A stretch of 40,375 bases of DNA from Caryophanales bacterium (GTDB lineage Bacteria; Bacillota; Bacilli; Bacillales; DSM-4216). Below are positions 1-7,779 of the stretch, in pieces. Location of the stretch: the NCBI GenBank assembly GCA_014896555.1, contig JADBKC010000010.1, positions 1 to 40,375 on the forward strand, written 5' to 3'. Under the pieces are notes generated by a model. The model was not told the origin of the DNA. It did no database searches and worked only from the letters and a program-made list of their open reading frames with translations. The stretch's first letter is position 1. Each line of letters starts with the position of its first letter. Made by a program: the position numbers and the translations under genes.

Positions 1-80
1 AGCTTCGAAAAGAAAACAAGCGTTTACTGATGGAGAATGATATTTTAAAGCAAGCCGCGCTGATACTAGGACAAAAGTAA
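1..80 (+). pseudogene. IS3-family OrfA, C-terminal fragment
   Basis: Reading from base 3 to the TAA at 78-80 gives a 25-residue tail containing KRLLMENDILKQAALILGQK. The heptad-like leucines and the ENDILKQA motif are typical of the leucine zipper at the end of IS3-family OrfA, which binds the element's ends and makes OrfA/OrfAB oligomers. Only the C-terminal piece is in the window, so its upstream integrity is unknown. It is listed as pseudogene because its partner orfB is destroyed. Confidence 0.7.
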
Positions 81-82
81 AT

Positions 83-919
83 GTGATCAAAAATAACCAG
101 CACAAATACTCGATATCAGCAATGTGCGATGTCCTACAACTTTCAAGAAGCACCTATTACTACGAATCAAAAGAGCAAGTGAATAAAGAAGATGAACTGA
201 CAGCCGCCATTCTCGAGATATTCAAGAAAAGCCGGCAAAACTATGGTACACGTAAAATTAAATATGAATGAAAGAAACTAGGCATCATCGCCTCAAGGCA
301 AAGAATTGGCAGAATCATGAAAGAAAACGGGCTGGTTTCAAACTATACGGTTGCCCAGTTTAAACCCCATGTGGGTACATGTAATGAATCAAAGGTTGAA
401 AATGTGTTAAAAAGAGAATTTGATCAACAAAAAGAATGAACAGTTGTGGTCAGTGACTTAACATACGTTAGAGTGGAAAAAAAGCTGTCATTACATCTGT
501 TTATTTGTCGATCTCTACAATCGAGAAATTATTGGTCATAGTGCAGGTCCAAACAAAGATGCCCAGCTAGTTTATCAAGCATTATCGACAGTGAAAGCAG
601 ATTTGAGGAAAATTCAATTATTCCACACAGACAGAGGCAACGAATTCAAGAACAAAACCTTGATGAAGCGTTAGAAACGTTTAACATTAAACGATCGTTA
701 AGTATGAAAGGTTGCCCCTATGACAACGCAGTCGCTGAAGCAACGTTTAAAATTATCAAAACAGAATTTGTAAAAGGTAAATATTTCGAAAGCTTACAAC
801 AATTAAAAATGGAATTAGATGATTATGTTCATTGGTTTAATCATACTAGAATCCATGGAACACTAGGGTATTTAAGCCCAATGGAGTACAAAGAGAAACA
901 CCTCAAAAAAATTGTCTAG
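83..919 (+). pseudogene. IS3-family OrfB transposase (DDE integrase), inactivated
   Basis: The frame opens with GTG at 83, two bases after the orfA stop, and runs to the TAG at 917-919. The original protein is recognisable throughout: an HTH_21-like N-terminus (YGTRKIKYE), the first catalytic Asp in VVSDLTYV, the second in HTDRGNEF and the Glu in NAVAEATFKIIKTEF. Four lesions are visible. In-frame TGA codons at 269-271 and 437-439 sit where the family has Trp, consistent with TGG to TGA changes. The frame then shifts near 475-492 and again near 645-658. The last 72 codons (from 704) read cleanly. No full-length product can be made, so this is an old, decayed copy. Confidence 0.9.
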
Positions 920-945
920 TTTAGTGTTGACATACCACTGTTTAT

Positions 946-1171
946 TAAATAAAAAAAGGTGTTGATTGATGAACCATAACCCGAATATTGGACAAGAATG
1001 AAAACTGTGCTCCTTATTCGTGTTTTTCTATGTATTCAAAATAAAAAACCGTTTATAATGCTTAGATCGTTAATGCAAAATAAAACTTTAGCAAAATGCA
1101 AGATAAAAATTAAGCACTAAATTGGAAACAAAACAGGTCAGTTTTCTCACAAAATATAATTTCAGAGACAC
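946..1171. other. AT-rich intergenic stretch, no gene seen
   Basis: Between the first IS3 remnant and the structured repeat I see only AT-rich sequence without a coding frame, ribosome site or clear hairpin. Confidence 0.4.
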
Positions 1172-1280
1172 GGCTTTACAGAGAGTGGCGTGCATGGTAG
1201 GCTGGTTGCCTCTGCGAACTCCTTTTGTGCTGCGGCCTTCGCAAAAGAATCCATGCACGCAGAGGCTCCATTGTCAAGCC
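1172..1280. repeat. Structured inverted-repeat element of about 109 bp
   Basis: The outer arms begin GGCTTtACA (1172) and end as the complement of GGCTTgACA (1280). Inside them GCGTGCATGG (1188-1197) pairs perfectly with CCATGCACGC (1251-1260). A second perfect pair, CCTCTGCG (1209-1216) with CGCAGAGG (1258-1265), overlaps the first arm, so two folds compete. It is much more GC-rich than its surroundings. It sits between two dead IS3 copies and encodes no protein. It could be a dispersed intergenic repeat, a small non-autonomous element or an RNA; one copy in one window cannot decide. Confidence 0.55.
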
Positions 1281-1413
1281 TTATAGGGTAAGATAATTTA
1301 TATTGGTATATGGATTATATTTACTTTTATGGAACATAGGGTGCTAAACTTTTTCATTGCATTTCGCTTAAATTTTTAGTTGCAGAAAACATTATTTGTC
1401 CGCTTCTTTATAG

Positions 1414-1741
1414 ATGGATATTGTTTTTAAAACCTTAGAAAAACTTAAAGAAGCTATATTCAAATCAATTTGCCCTGAAGCGTTCCTTCATTCAAAAAAA
1501 GGGTTCCATTACAATTATCCCTTCTTTCAATATAAAGTAATAAATGAGGGGATTCATCAAATATTTAGAAAGGAAATGGTCGGGATAATGCTCAACTGAA
1601 TTCTTATTCTGCTATTTAAAGGGTGAAGTGAAATCTAAAAGATGTGAAACTGTAAGCATTAAAGCAGTCAAAAGCATCATCATGGTTGTTGTCAAAAGGA
1701 ATTTAAAAATGACCCCGGTTCAATACCAAGATCATTTCTAA
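1414..1741 (+). pseudogene. Second IS3-family (IS150-like) OrfB C-terminal relic
   Basis: Three successive frame-shifted pieces line up with the end of an IS150-type transposase. The first (1414-1599) contains ELVFKTL-like VFKTLEKLKEA, then the second catalytic block LHSKKGFHYNYPFFQ, where the family has HSDQGFQY, so the catalytic Asp is now Lys. After a shift near 1575 the family motif RKGNxxDNA is readable, followed by LKGEVKSKRCET, and finally the hallmark end LKMTPVQYQDHF with TAA at 1739-1741. The catalytic Glu region is garbled. It differs in sequence from the remnant at 83-919, so it is a separate insertion. The open 61-codon frame at its start is not a gene in its own right. Confidence 0.75.
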
Positions 1742-1897
1742 ACAGTTTAGGCATTTTCCAATACTCACCATATTTATAGGATGGTTATTTCAACCAGTCC
1801 TTCTATCCAAATTTATGGACGACACCTCCCCAAAAATATGGTTTGCGAGAGCCAACTCAATCCCGATCATAGTCCGCTGCTAGTGGGAGTTATAGGA

Positions 1898-2686
1898 TCA
1901 CTTCTTTTTGTTTTGGCTTTTCGTTAAATGATCCAAGCTTTTAAATTGGTAGCCTTCCTTTTTTAAATCTTGGATGACTTTTTCTAAAGCTTCCGCGTTG
2001 TCTTTAGAGACGGTGTGGAGCAATAAAATCGCGCCTGGATGGACCTGTGCCATTATGTTTTGATAGGCATATTTCCAACCTTTTTGATTATTTGTCTGCC
2101 AGTCGACAAATGCAAGAGACCAAAGAACGTGTGTATATCCTTCCTCTTTCGCCAAAGCCAATGTTCTCTCGCTTAAAATCCCCCGCGGCGGACGTGTATA
2201 CTTCATCTCTTTTTGCTTCGTGAGTTTGGCTGTTTCCTCTTTCACCTTCTTTAATTCCAGCTTTATCTTTTCGTCGCTCACTTGCGTTAAGTCGGGGTGG
2301 CTCCATGAATGATTTCCAACGATATGCCCTTCTTTCACCATTCTTTGAACTAGATCGGGGGCTGTTTTTAAATAGTGCCCTGTTACAAAAAAGGTCGCCG
2401 GCACGTGTTCTTTTTTCAGCACGTCTAAAATTTGAGCCGTATACCCATTTTCATATCCATTATCAAACGTTAAATAAAGAATTTTTTTGTTGCTTGGGCC
2501 TTTATAATAACTTCTATATTTGGCCAACAGCTCGTCATACTCCTGTCCTGCTTCTGCCGGTTTTCCGTTTTGGGCTTTTTTAAATCCCCAATGAATAGGT
2601 TGATTAGAAAGCGCCAATGCCGGTGTTGCCACGGAACATACCAGAACAAGCGCACTCATCCATACTATTAGTGTACGTATTCGCAT
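1898..2686 (-). CDS. pdaA: Polysaccharide deacetylase PdaA (muramic delta-lactam de-N-acetylase)
   Basis: A 262-residue exported protein of the NodB/CE4 family, almost the length of B. subtilis PdaA. Residues 1-25 form a signal peptide (hydrophobic core, AxA before SNQP). The NodB motif is TFDNGYENGY with D75, the Asn-containing variant typical of PdaA instead of the usual TFDDG; the metal-binding motif is HSWSHPD (about 125-131); RPPRG and LLLHT follow. In the family PdaA removes the N-acetyl group from muramic acid in spore cortex, the step leading to muramic delta-lactam needed for germination. The ATG is preceded by GGAAGG at five-base spacing. The gene lies near yfkD/yfkE, as in B. subtilis. 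I saw no convincing sigma-G promoter. Confidence 0.92.
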   Translation of the reverse strand: MRIRTLIVWMSALVLVCSVATPALALSNQPIHWGFKKAQNGKPAEAGQEYDELLAKYRSYYKGPSNKKILYLTFDNGYENGYTAQILDVLKKEHVPATFFVTGHYLKTAPDLVQRMVKEGHIVGNHSWSHPDLTQVSDEKIKLELKKVKEETAKLTKQKEMKYTRPPRGILSERTLALAKEEGYTHVLWSLAFVDWQTNNQKGWKYAYQNIMAQVHPGAILLLHTVSKDNAEALEKVIQDLKKEGYQFKSLDHLTKSQNKKK

Positions 2687-2840
2687 ATTATCCTTCCTTT
2701 ACAGCGTATTTCTTTTTCTCTTTCCTGCCATGATGAAAAGCTAAGAAATGCAGGATCTGTCTTGCCTATTTTTTGTGTAAAAAAAGGATTCATGCTGACT
2801 TTTCTATTCCTTTTTCTGTAAAATCTATTCAGATGGCAAA

Positions 2841-2871
2841 ATAAAAAAGAGGATGACGAAAAGCCACCCTC
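2841..2871 (-). terminator. Rho-independent terminator of the fumarase gene
   Basis: On the minus strand GAGGGTGGC pairs with GTCATCCTC (arms 2863-2871 and 2849-2857, with a G-U pair) and is followed by TTTTTTAT. It begins ten bases after the fumarase stop. Confidence 0.8.
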
Positions 2872-2881
2872 CGTGATGGGA

Positions 2882-4438
2882 TTATTTGAATACTGGTTCT
2901 TTAAATTGTGCCAACTTTTCTAATGAGGATTTCTCCACATCTTCATGCAGGCTGTTACCGTGGGAGTCCATTGTGACAACGGCTGTAAATCCTTTTACTC
3001 TTAAATGCCACATGGCTTCAGGAATGCCAAATTCCATGAAATCGACTCCTTCTACTGATTGAATGCAATCCGCATAATATTGCGCAGCACCGCCAATAGC
3101 GTTCAAATATACGCCGCCATGTTCTTTTAACGCTGCCAACGTTTTCGGACCCATACCACCTTTTCCGATCACTGCACGGATGCCAAATTTTTTCATAATG
3201 TCTCCTTGATATGGCTCTTCACGAATCGAGGTAGTCGGACCTGCTGCTTTTACGTGCCAATTTCCTTCGTCATCTTTCAGCATAACCGGACCGCAGTGAT
3301 AAATGATTTGACCGTTTAGATCAACTGGTGCATCATGATCCATTAAGTATTTGTGTATGGCATCACGGCCTGTATACATCATACCGTTAATTTGAACAAC
3401 GTCCCCTACTTTCAGCTGGCGTATTTGTTCTTCCGTAATCGGCGCTTCTAAAGTGACGACTTTGCTTTTCGATGAATCTTCATTAGATGCTGCCGTTTCT
3501 TTTTCTGCTTCCGATAGTTCAAAAGTGATTTTTTCTCCATCTTGATACAACCATTCGGAAATGGCGCCAGTATTCGGATCAATCTTAACGCCGAGGCGGC
3601 GGAATGCCCAGCAGTTATAAGCCACGGAAACAAAGAAGCTGGCAGGAATTCGGTTCATGACGCCAATTTTGCAGCCAAGGAGAGTCGTTTCTCCTCCAAA
3701 TCCCATCGTTCCGATTCCTAGCTTGTTAGCGTTTTCCATAATATACTCTTCCAGCTTGCGCAAATCTTCATTCGGATTGACATCATCCACCGGTCTGAAT
3801 AATTGTTCTTTCGCTAAATCGTATCCAGATGAACGGTCGCCTCCGATTCCGACCCCAATAAATCCAGCGCTGCAGCCTTGCCCTTGAGCTTGATAAACGG
3901 CATGCAAAATACATTTACGAATGCCGTCCAAATCACGTCCTGCTCTTCCCAGTCCTTCCAATTCACAAGGCAAGCTGTATTGAATGTTTTTATTTTCACA
4001 TCCGCCGCCTTTTAAAATCAATCGGACATCAATATAATCTTCTTCCCATTGCTCGAATTTAATGACAGGTGTGCCGGCTCCAATATTGTTTCCGGAGTTT
4101 TTGCCCGTTAAGGAATCAACAGAATTCGGACGCAATTTTCCATCTTTTGTCGCCTGTTCGATCGCCTCATAAATCGCCTGTTTTAACTTTATCTGGTTTA
4201 CTCCTACCGGTGTTTTGATTTTAAAAGTAGGAAGCCCCGTATCTTGGCAAATAGGAGACACATTTTCGTCTGCCATTTGAATATTTTGGGTAATCGTTGC
4301 TAAGCTCATAGCCGCTCTTGTGCCAGCATTTTCTTTCATTTTAGCAGCCAAAATCGCCCGGCGGACATCTTTTGGCAAGTTTGTGGAGGTCTCCACAATC
4401 AGTTGGTACATACTCTCTTTAAACTTTTCCAGATCCAT
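2882..4438 (-). CDS. fumA: Class I fumarate hydratase (iron-sulphur, single-chain)
   Basis: A 518-residue cytosolic enzyme interconverting fumarate and malate in the TCA cycle. It has the fused two-domain layout of class I fumarases: an alpha domain (about 1-290) and a beta domain (about 350-515) joined by a charged, poorly conserved linker. The three Cys expected to hold the [4Fe-4S] cluster are in SPICQDTGLP, GGGCENKN and LLGCKIG; beta-domain motifs GRDAIHKYL and GPTTSIREEPY are present. The ATG at 4436-4438 follows GGGAGAGGAG with good spacing; an upstream in-frame ATG at 4489 would add 17 residues without a ribosome site. B. subtilis instead uses the iron-free class II enzyme CitG, so this strain may depend on, or additionally use, an oxygen-sensitive version. 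A tartrate dehydratase is a possible alternative, but length and motifs favour fumarase. Confidence 0.88.
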   Translation of the reverse strand: MDLEKFKESMYQLIVETSTNLPKDVRRAILAAKMKENAGTRAAMSLATITQNIQMADENVSPICQDTGLPTFKIKTPVGVNQIKLKQAIYEAIEQATKDGKLRPNSVDSLTGKNSGNNIGAGTPVIKFEQWEEDYIDVRLILKGGGCENKNIQYSLPCELEGLGRAGRDLDGIRKCILHAVYQAQGQGCSAGFIGVGIGGDRSSGYDLAKEQLFRPVDDVNPNEDLRKLEEYIMENANKLGIGTMGFGGETTLLGCKIGVMNRIPASFFVSVAYNCWAFRRLGVKIDPNTGAISEWLYQDGEKITFELSEAEKETAASNEDSSKSKVVTLEAPITEEQIRQLKVGDVVQINGMMYTGRDAIHKYLMDHDAPVDLNGQIIYHCGPVMLKDDEGNWHVKAAGPTTSIREEPYQGDIMKKFGIRAVIGKGGMGPKTLAALKEHGGVYLNAIGGAAQYYADCIQSVEGVDFMEFGIPEAMWHLRVKGFTAVVTMDSHGNSLHEDVEKSSLEKLAQFKEPVFK

Positions 4439-4504
4439 GTTTTCTCCTCTCCCTTTTGCTGCAAAAATATGTATTGACAAAATAGACAAAAAATTTCTCC
4501 TATC

Positions 4505-4533
4505 ATTATACTCTTTAAGAAACTAGATGAAAA
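4505..4533 (-). promoter_or_regulatory. Sigma-A-like promoter for the fumarase gene
   Basis: Minus strand: perfect -10 TATAAT (4505-4510), 17-base spacer, -35 TTTTCA (4528-4533, four of six). The start codon is 67 bases downstream. Confidence 0.55.
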
Positions 4534-4727
4534 GACAAACATGGAATCGGTTACAAGCAGTTTATGAAACGACCGGAAGCTAGTCTGCTCTGCTTAGAAA
4601 GAAGCCAAGAGAAAAAGACGCCTTATTGCGCAAACTTTGCAAGTTCTTCTTTTCCATACAACATGAAATCAATGGCTGATGAACGATTAGGAGTGGAAAA
4701 AACGAGCAAAAAGAACCTTCCCATCAC

Positions 4728-4761
4728 TAAAAAACAAGCAGCCGTTGGAAAAGCGGCTGCT
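4728..4761 (-). terminator. Rho-independent terminator overlapping the SE1561 stop codon
   Basis: Minus strand: AGCAGCCG (4754-4761) pairs with CGGCTGCT (4737-4744) around a nine-base loop and is followed by TGTTTTTT. The upstream arm overlaps the stop codon of the small gene at 4760. Confidence 0.85.
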
Positions 4762-4939
4762 ATCTGCTGCTAAACTGCTTATATTTTTCTTCTATTTCCT
4801 CTACGATTTGAATTAATCGATCGATATCATCAATATCGGTTGATTCCGGTTCCAAAGAATCCAATAACGCTAAAAACATGTTCAGTCTTTCTTTTAAATA
4901 ATCAAGCTGCCTGTCCGTATCATAAATTGCTTTCCCCAC
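4760..4939 (-). CDS. SE1561 family small protein, unknown function
   Basis: A 59-residue, acidic, soluble protein with motifs LDYLKERLNMFLALLDSLEPE and DIDRLIQIVEEIEEK, predicted all-helical and probably coiled. It matches the conserved Firmicute SE1561 family, whose function is not established. I chose the GTG at 4937-4939 because GGGAGAG lies six bases upstream; the ATG at 4964-4966 would add nine lysine-rich residues and has no ribosome site. It is a single-gene unit with its own terminator between fumA and yfkD. Confidence 0.75.
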   Translation of the reverse strand: MGKAIYDTDRQLDYLKERLNMFLALLDSLEPESTDIDDIDRLIQIVEEIEEKYKQFSSR

Positions 4940-5020
4940 TATTTTCTCTCCCTTCTTTTTTATCATAATCGAGCTTTTTTAAAAAAGCAATTTGCATTAG
5001 AAGAAACTCCATTCCCATAA

Positions 5021-5084
5021 AAGGCCAGACACCGCGGACAGGCTAATGACGATTGTTCACCATCCTGAATTTGGGTCTGGCCTT
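5021..5084 (-). terminator. Long-looped inverted repeat ending yfkD
   Basis: AAGGCCAGAC (5021-5030) and GTCTGGCCTT (5075-5084) are perfect complements around a 44-base loop. On the minus strand the stem follows the yfkD stop by eleven bases and ends in TTTTATG, a weak U-tract, so termination is probable. The long loop is unusual. Confidence 0.55.
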
Positions 5085-5095
5085 CTTTGTTCTTT

Positions 5096-5896
5096 CTATT
5101 TAGGTTCGCTCGATGTGACAAAAGCAAAATTAACATGGTCCTGAATGGGAATCCACGCCCCGATTCCTTGGGAGGTTACATTTTTGACAACAATTGATCT
5201 TTTCATTCCTTTCAGTACAATAAATACTTCCCCATACGTCACTTTTCCTTTTTCATTTACTGCCGGTGCGTATGCATATAAGTAGCCAAGCCTTTGCGTT
5301 GGGATATTATAAACTTGGCCTTTTTTCGTACCGGCTCCAATAGTGGTTGAAAACGAAAGTGGAAGTTTTGTTTTTTCCGCCGCTGTCAGCATCATCATTT
5401 TTTGAACATCATCCGCATGAGGAATCTTAGCGGTTAAACCGCCTTTAATCTGTTTTTGCATTTCCTGAACATAATGGATTTTGTAATTAGCATTTCCGCC
5501 GCGGTTGTCATAATAATTCGTATTGATTTTTTGATATTCCCAATTGGGCACCGTTTCGCTCGATTCATAATTTAGAGGCCATTCTCCCAAATAAATAGTG
5601 GCTCTCAATCCTATAGCAAACGGAGTTTTGTTGATGGAAGTTTCATTCAACATTCGAATTAAATCGGGATTTTCAATTTTCACTTTTGATGTACTCAGCA
5701 AATCCTTCGTGAATTCGCTTGGCTGCAAAGATGGGAGATCTTGTGTCGGATTCGGGTAGGTGTTTTCTTTCGCTATATTCATCACAGATGAGGGCATTTG
5801 ATAATGCCGTGTGTCGCTTTTTTTGGACGCCTCCGCAGCCGTTATGGTGAATAGGGATAGAAAGAATGTTATTAGGACAATGCGGTACACTTTCAT
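5096..5896 (-). CDS. yfkD: YfkD-like secreted protein, unknown function
   Basis: A 266-residue protein with an N-terminal signal peptide (about 1-23, core IVLITFFLSLFTITAAEA). The mature part has the conserved blocks of the YfkD-like family, including PFAIGLRATIYLGEWPLNYES and NRGGNANYKIHYVQ. Length matches B. subtilis YfkD (about 264). No catalytic motif is evident and the role is unknown. It lies directly downstream of the antiporter yfkE in the same orientation, the same pair order as in B. subtilis, but a terminator between them (6034-6069) argues for separate transcription. Because it is exported and its neighbour moves calcium, a role at the envelope is possible but unproven. Confidence 0.85.
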   Translation of the reverse strand: MKVYRIVLITFFLSLFTITAAEASKKSDTRHYQMPSSVMNIAKENTYPNPTQDLPSLQPSEFTKDLLSTSKVKIENPDLIRMLNETSINKTPFAIGLRATIYLGEWPLNYESSETVPNWEYQKINTNYYDNRGGNANYKIHYVQEMQKQIKGGLTAKIPHADDVQKMMMLTAAEKTKLPLSFSTTIGAGTKKGQVYNIPTQRLGYLYAYAPAVNEKGKVTYGEVFIVLKGMKRSIVVKNVTSQGIGAWIPIQDHVNFAFVTSSEPK

Positions 5897-6033
5897 GAAT
5901 GTTTTACTCCCTTCTCTTCGATGTCTACTTTTTTATAGAGTTTCCCATATTCTTTTTCCTATCCCTTTTTCAAGAAAAAAGAGAGCGCACTTGACGTCGC
6001 GAAAAACTTTGCGGAAAAGCTTAAAAGGAAAAT

Positions 6034-6069
6034 GAGTAAAAGAAAAACGCAGGCTAAGTGCCAGCGTTT
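6034..6069 (-). terminator. Rho-independent terminator after yfkE
   Basis: Minus strand: AAACGCtGGC (6060-6069) pairs with GCCtGCGTTT (6045-6054) with one T-T mismatch and a short loop, followed by TTCTTTTACTC. It starts about 70 bases after the yfkE stop. Confidence 0.75.
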
Positions 6070-6140
6070 GAGAGTAGACAAATCTTTCTCGCCAAATAGA
6101 TTTTTTTGAATTGGATAGGCTTAATAATAAGCTATGTTTG

Positions 6141-7193
6141 CTACAGCAAATAAAATCCTATTCCCATAATGAAATAAGCGGCTATTAAGGTTAGCCCTTC
6201 AAACCAGTTCGACTCTCCGTCGTTTTGGATGACAATCGTTAGCATCACAGCCGTGACCATCGAAATTAATTCTGGCCACGTAAAGATTAACGGCATAGAC
6301 TGTTCAAAAAACATCGATGCAAGCACTAATATCGGCGCTACAAACATGGCCACTTGGAGTGTGGAACCGATCGCAATTTCCACTGCTATGTCCATTTTAT
6401 TTTTCATGGACATAAGAACAGCAGAAGCATGCTCTGCCGCATTTCCGACAATGGCGACAATGATGACCCCAATAAACAATTCACTCCAGCCAAATTTGTC
6501 GGCCACGACTTCAAATGTATGTACTAGATTTTCAGAAACGTAAGCTACCGCAACCGTCGCCAACGCCAATATCACCATGGCTTTCCCTTTTTTCCATTCC
6601 GGCTCTTCATGCTCTTCCAGACTTTCTTGTGTGGAATGGTACACTCCGCGGTGAGTAACCAATTTAAAGAACAAGGCCGCCAAGTACAAGAGAATCATAA
6701 TCACGGCAATCCCGATGCTTAACGAAAATGTCTTGTCTCCTGTCATCTTTAAAGAAAATATTTCCGGGATAACAAAGGCCACAATGACAGCAAACACCAA
6801 TAACCCAGAATTATGTCTGGCGTCATACACATTAAACTTTTGCCTTTTAAATTTCAATCCACCTAAAAAAAAGGAAAGCCCGGCAACTAAAAGAAGATTT
6901 CCTAAAACCGAACCAGTCAAGGAAGCCAGTACGACTTCGACAAGTCCCGCTTTTAAAGAGAAAATCGAAATAATTAGTTCAACAGCGTTTCCGAATGTAG
7001 CATTTAAAAGCCCGCCGATTCTAGGGCCGGCAACAATAGCCAAACTTTCCGTCGCTCTTCCCATATAGCTTGCCAATGCAATAATAGTGAAACAATAAAC
7101 CACAAACATCATGACATCTGGCCAATGAAGCAAAGCCCCTATAACCGATAAAGGGACCCCAGCAAATACCATAACGGCAAAAATCTTATTCAT
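6141..7193 (-). CDS. yfkE: Ca2+/H+ antiporter of the CaCA family (YfkE/ChaA)
   Basis: A 350-residue membrane protein with about eleven hydrophobic segments in two halves. Each half has the alpha-repeat signature of cation/Ca2+ exchangers: GNAVELIISIFSLKAG in the first half and GNAAEHASAVLMSMKNKMDI in the second, with the transport Glu residues. The central loop (HEEPEWKKGK) is acidic and short. B. subtilis YfkE is a proton-driven Ca2+ exporter, and length and motifs match. The ATG at 7191-7193 follows GAGGT at six-base spacing; an in-frame TTG six bases further up is less likely. The gene has its own terminator and sits before yfkD. Confidence 0.9.
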   Translation of the reverse strand: MNKIFAVMVFAGVPLSVIGALLHWPDVMMFVVYCFTIIALASYMGRATESLAIVAGPRIGGLLNATFGNAVELIISIFSLKAGLVEVVLASLTGSVLGNLLLVAGLSFFLGGLKFKRQKFNVYDARHNSGLLVFAVIVAFVIPEIFSLKMTGDKTFSLSIGIAVIMILLYLAALFFKLVTHRGVYHSTQESLEEHEEPEWKKGKAMVILALATVAVAYVSENLVHTFEVVADKFGWSELFIGVIIVAIVGNAAEHASAVLMSMKNKMDIAVEIAIGSTLQVAMFVAPILVLASMFFEQSMPLIFTWPELISMVTAVMLTIVIQNDGESNWFEGLTLIAAYFIMGIGFYLL

Positions 7194-7712
7194 AAACAAA
7201 CCTCATTTCTTTCTATTTTTTTCTTGAAAACAGGAATCATCTCTTTATTTTTTGTTATTGAATTTTTCTAGGGGGTTGGCCGCTGTCTTTAGCAGCGCAC
7301 GTTCTTCATTGTCGTGAAGATGAAGAGGCAAACTTGAGAAAATGATAGTGCTTAAAGGCTTATTCAGATGCCTATTACGATGTTTCTATTATAATGAGAG
7401 CCGTTTACCTTTCAATACCTTTTTCATAACATTTTTGAATATACCATTTTTATACATTATACATCAAATTTTTTTGTCTCTGCCTTGCCCTTTTTCTTGT
7501 TTTCTGCGAACAAAGTTGCAGCCACTTCTTTCGAATCGAAAGTTGGTTCTTAGGAAATCAAGTCTGTCCTGCTTTTTCAATATGAGTGATCTTTTTGTTT
7601 TTTATTCTTCACATCTGGATCAATATATGTTAATATGTATCTACATTATAATAATTTTAATTTAAAAAATATATTAATCACCACTTATTACTTATTATAT
7701 TGCTATCAGTCC
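7194..7712. other. Intergenic region between yfkE and pfeT, no gene seen
   Basis: This stretch separates divergent genes. A 107-codon frame on the plus strand at 7342-7665 has low-complexity, Phe/Leu/Ile/Cys-rich composition, no ribosome site and no recognisable family, so I treat it as chance. A small hairpin (GCCGCTGTCTTTAGCAGCGC, about 7279-7298) lies in the yfkE upstream region; its role is unclear. Confidence 0.5.
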
Positions 7713-7738
7713 TATAATGAAGGTGATTATTATTCTCA
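7713..7738 (+). promoter_or_regulatory. pfeT promoter -10 with adjacent Fur/PerR-like operator
   Basis: A perfect -10 TATAAT (7713-7718) has only weak -35 candidates. Six bases downstream lies TGATTATTATTCTCA (7724-7738), which matches the Fur 7-1-7 core TGATAATNATTATCA at 12 of 14 positions and the PerR core TTATAATNATTATAA at 10 of 14. The position over the expected transcription start suits repression. In B. subtilis pfeT is repressed by PerR and activated by Fur, so either regulator is plausible here. Confidence 0.65.
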
Positions 7739-7779
7739 ATTAAGAAGAATATATTTTCAATTAAACAAGGAGGGTCAAC

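Larger units (their letters stand above)
1..945 (+). mobile_element. IS3-family insertion sequence remnant, left part outside window
   Basis: The stretch carries the end of an orfA, an orfB immediately after it, and a short AT-rich tail after the orfB stop. This is the standard IS3-family layout (helix-turn-helix/leucine-zipper OrfA followed by DDE integrase OrfB). The left end lies outside the window and I could not fix the right inverted repeat; a sequence ending near TGTTGACATACCACTG (about 923-940) is the likely right tip. The copy is dead because orfB is broken in four places (separate entry). Confidence 0.8.

Noticed and set aside
4564-4773. 69-codon plus-strand frame upstream of the fumarase promoter
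   Set aside because: Reads through the terminator hairpin of the SE1561 gene; no ribosome site.
7342-7665. 107-codon plus-strand frame
   Set aside because: Low-complexity, no ribosome site, no family; typical chance frame in AT-rich DNA.
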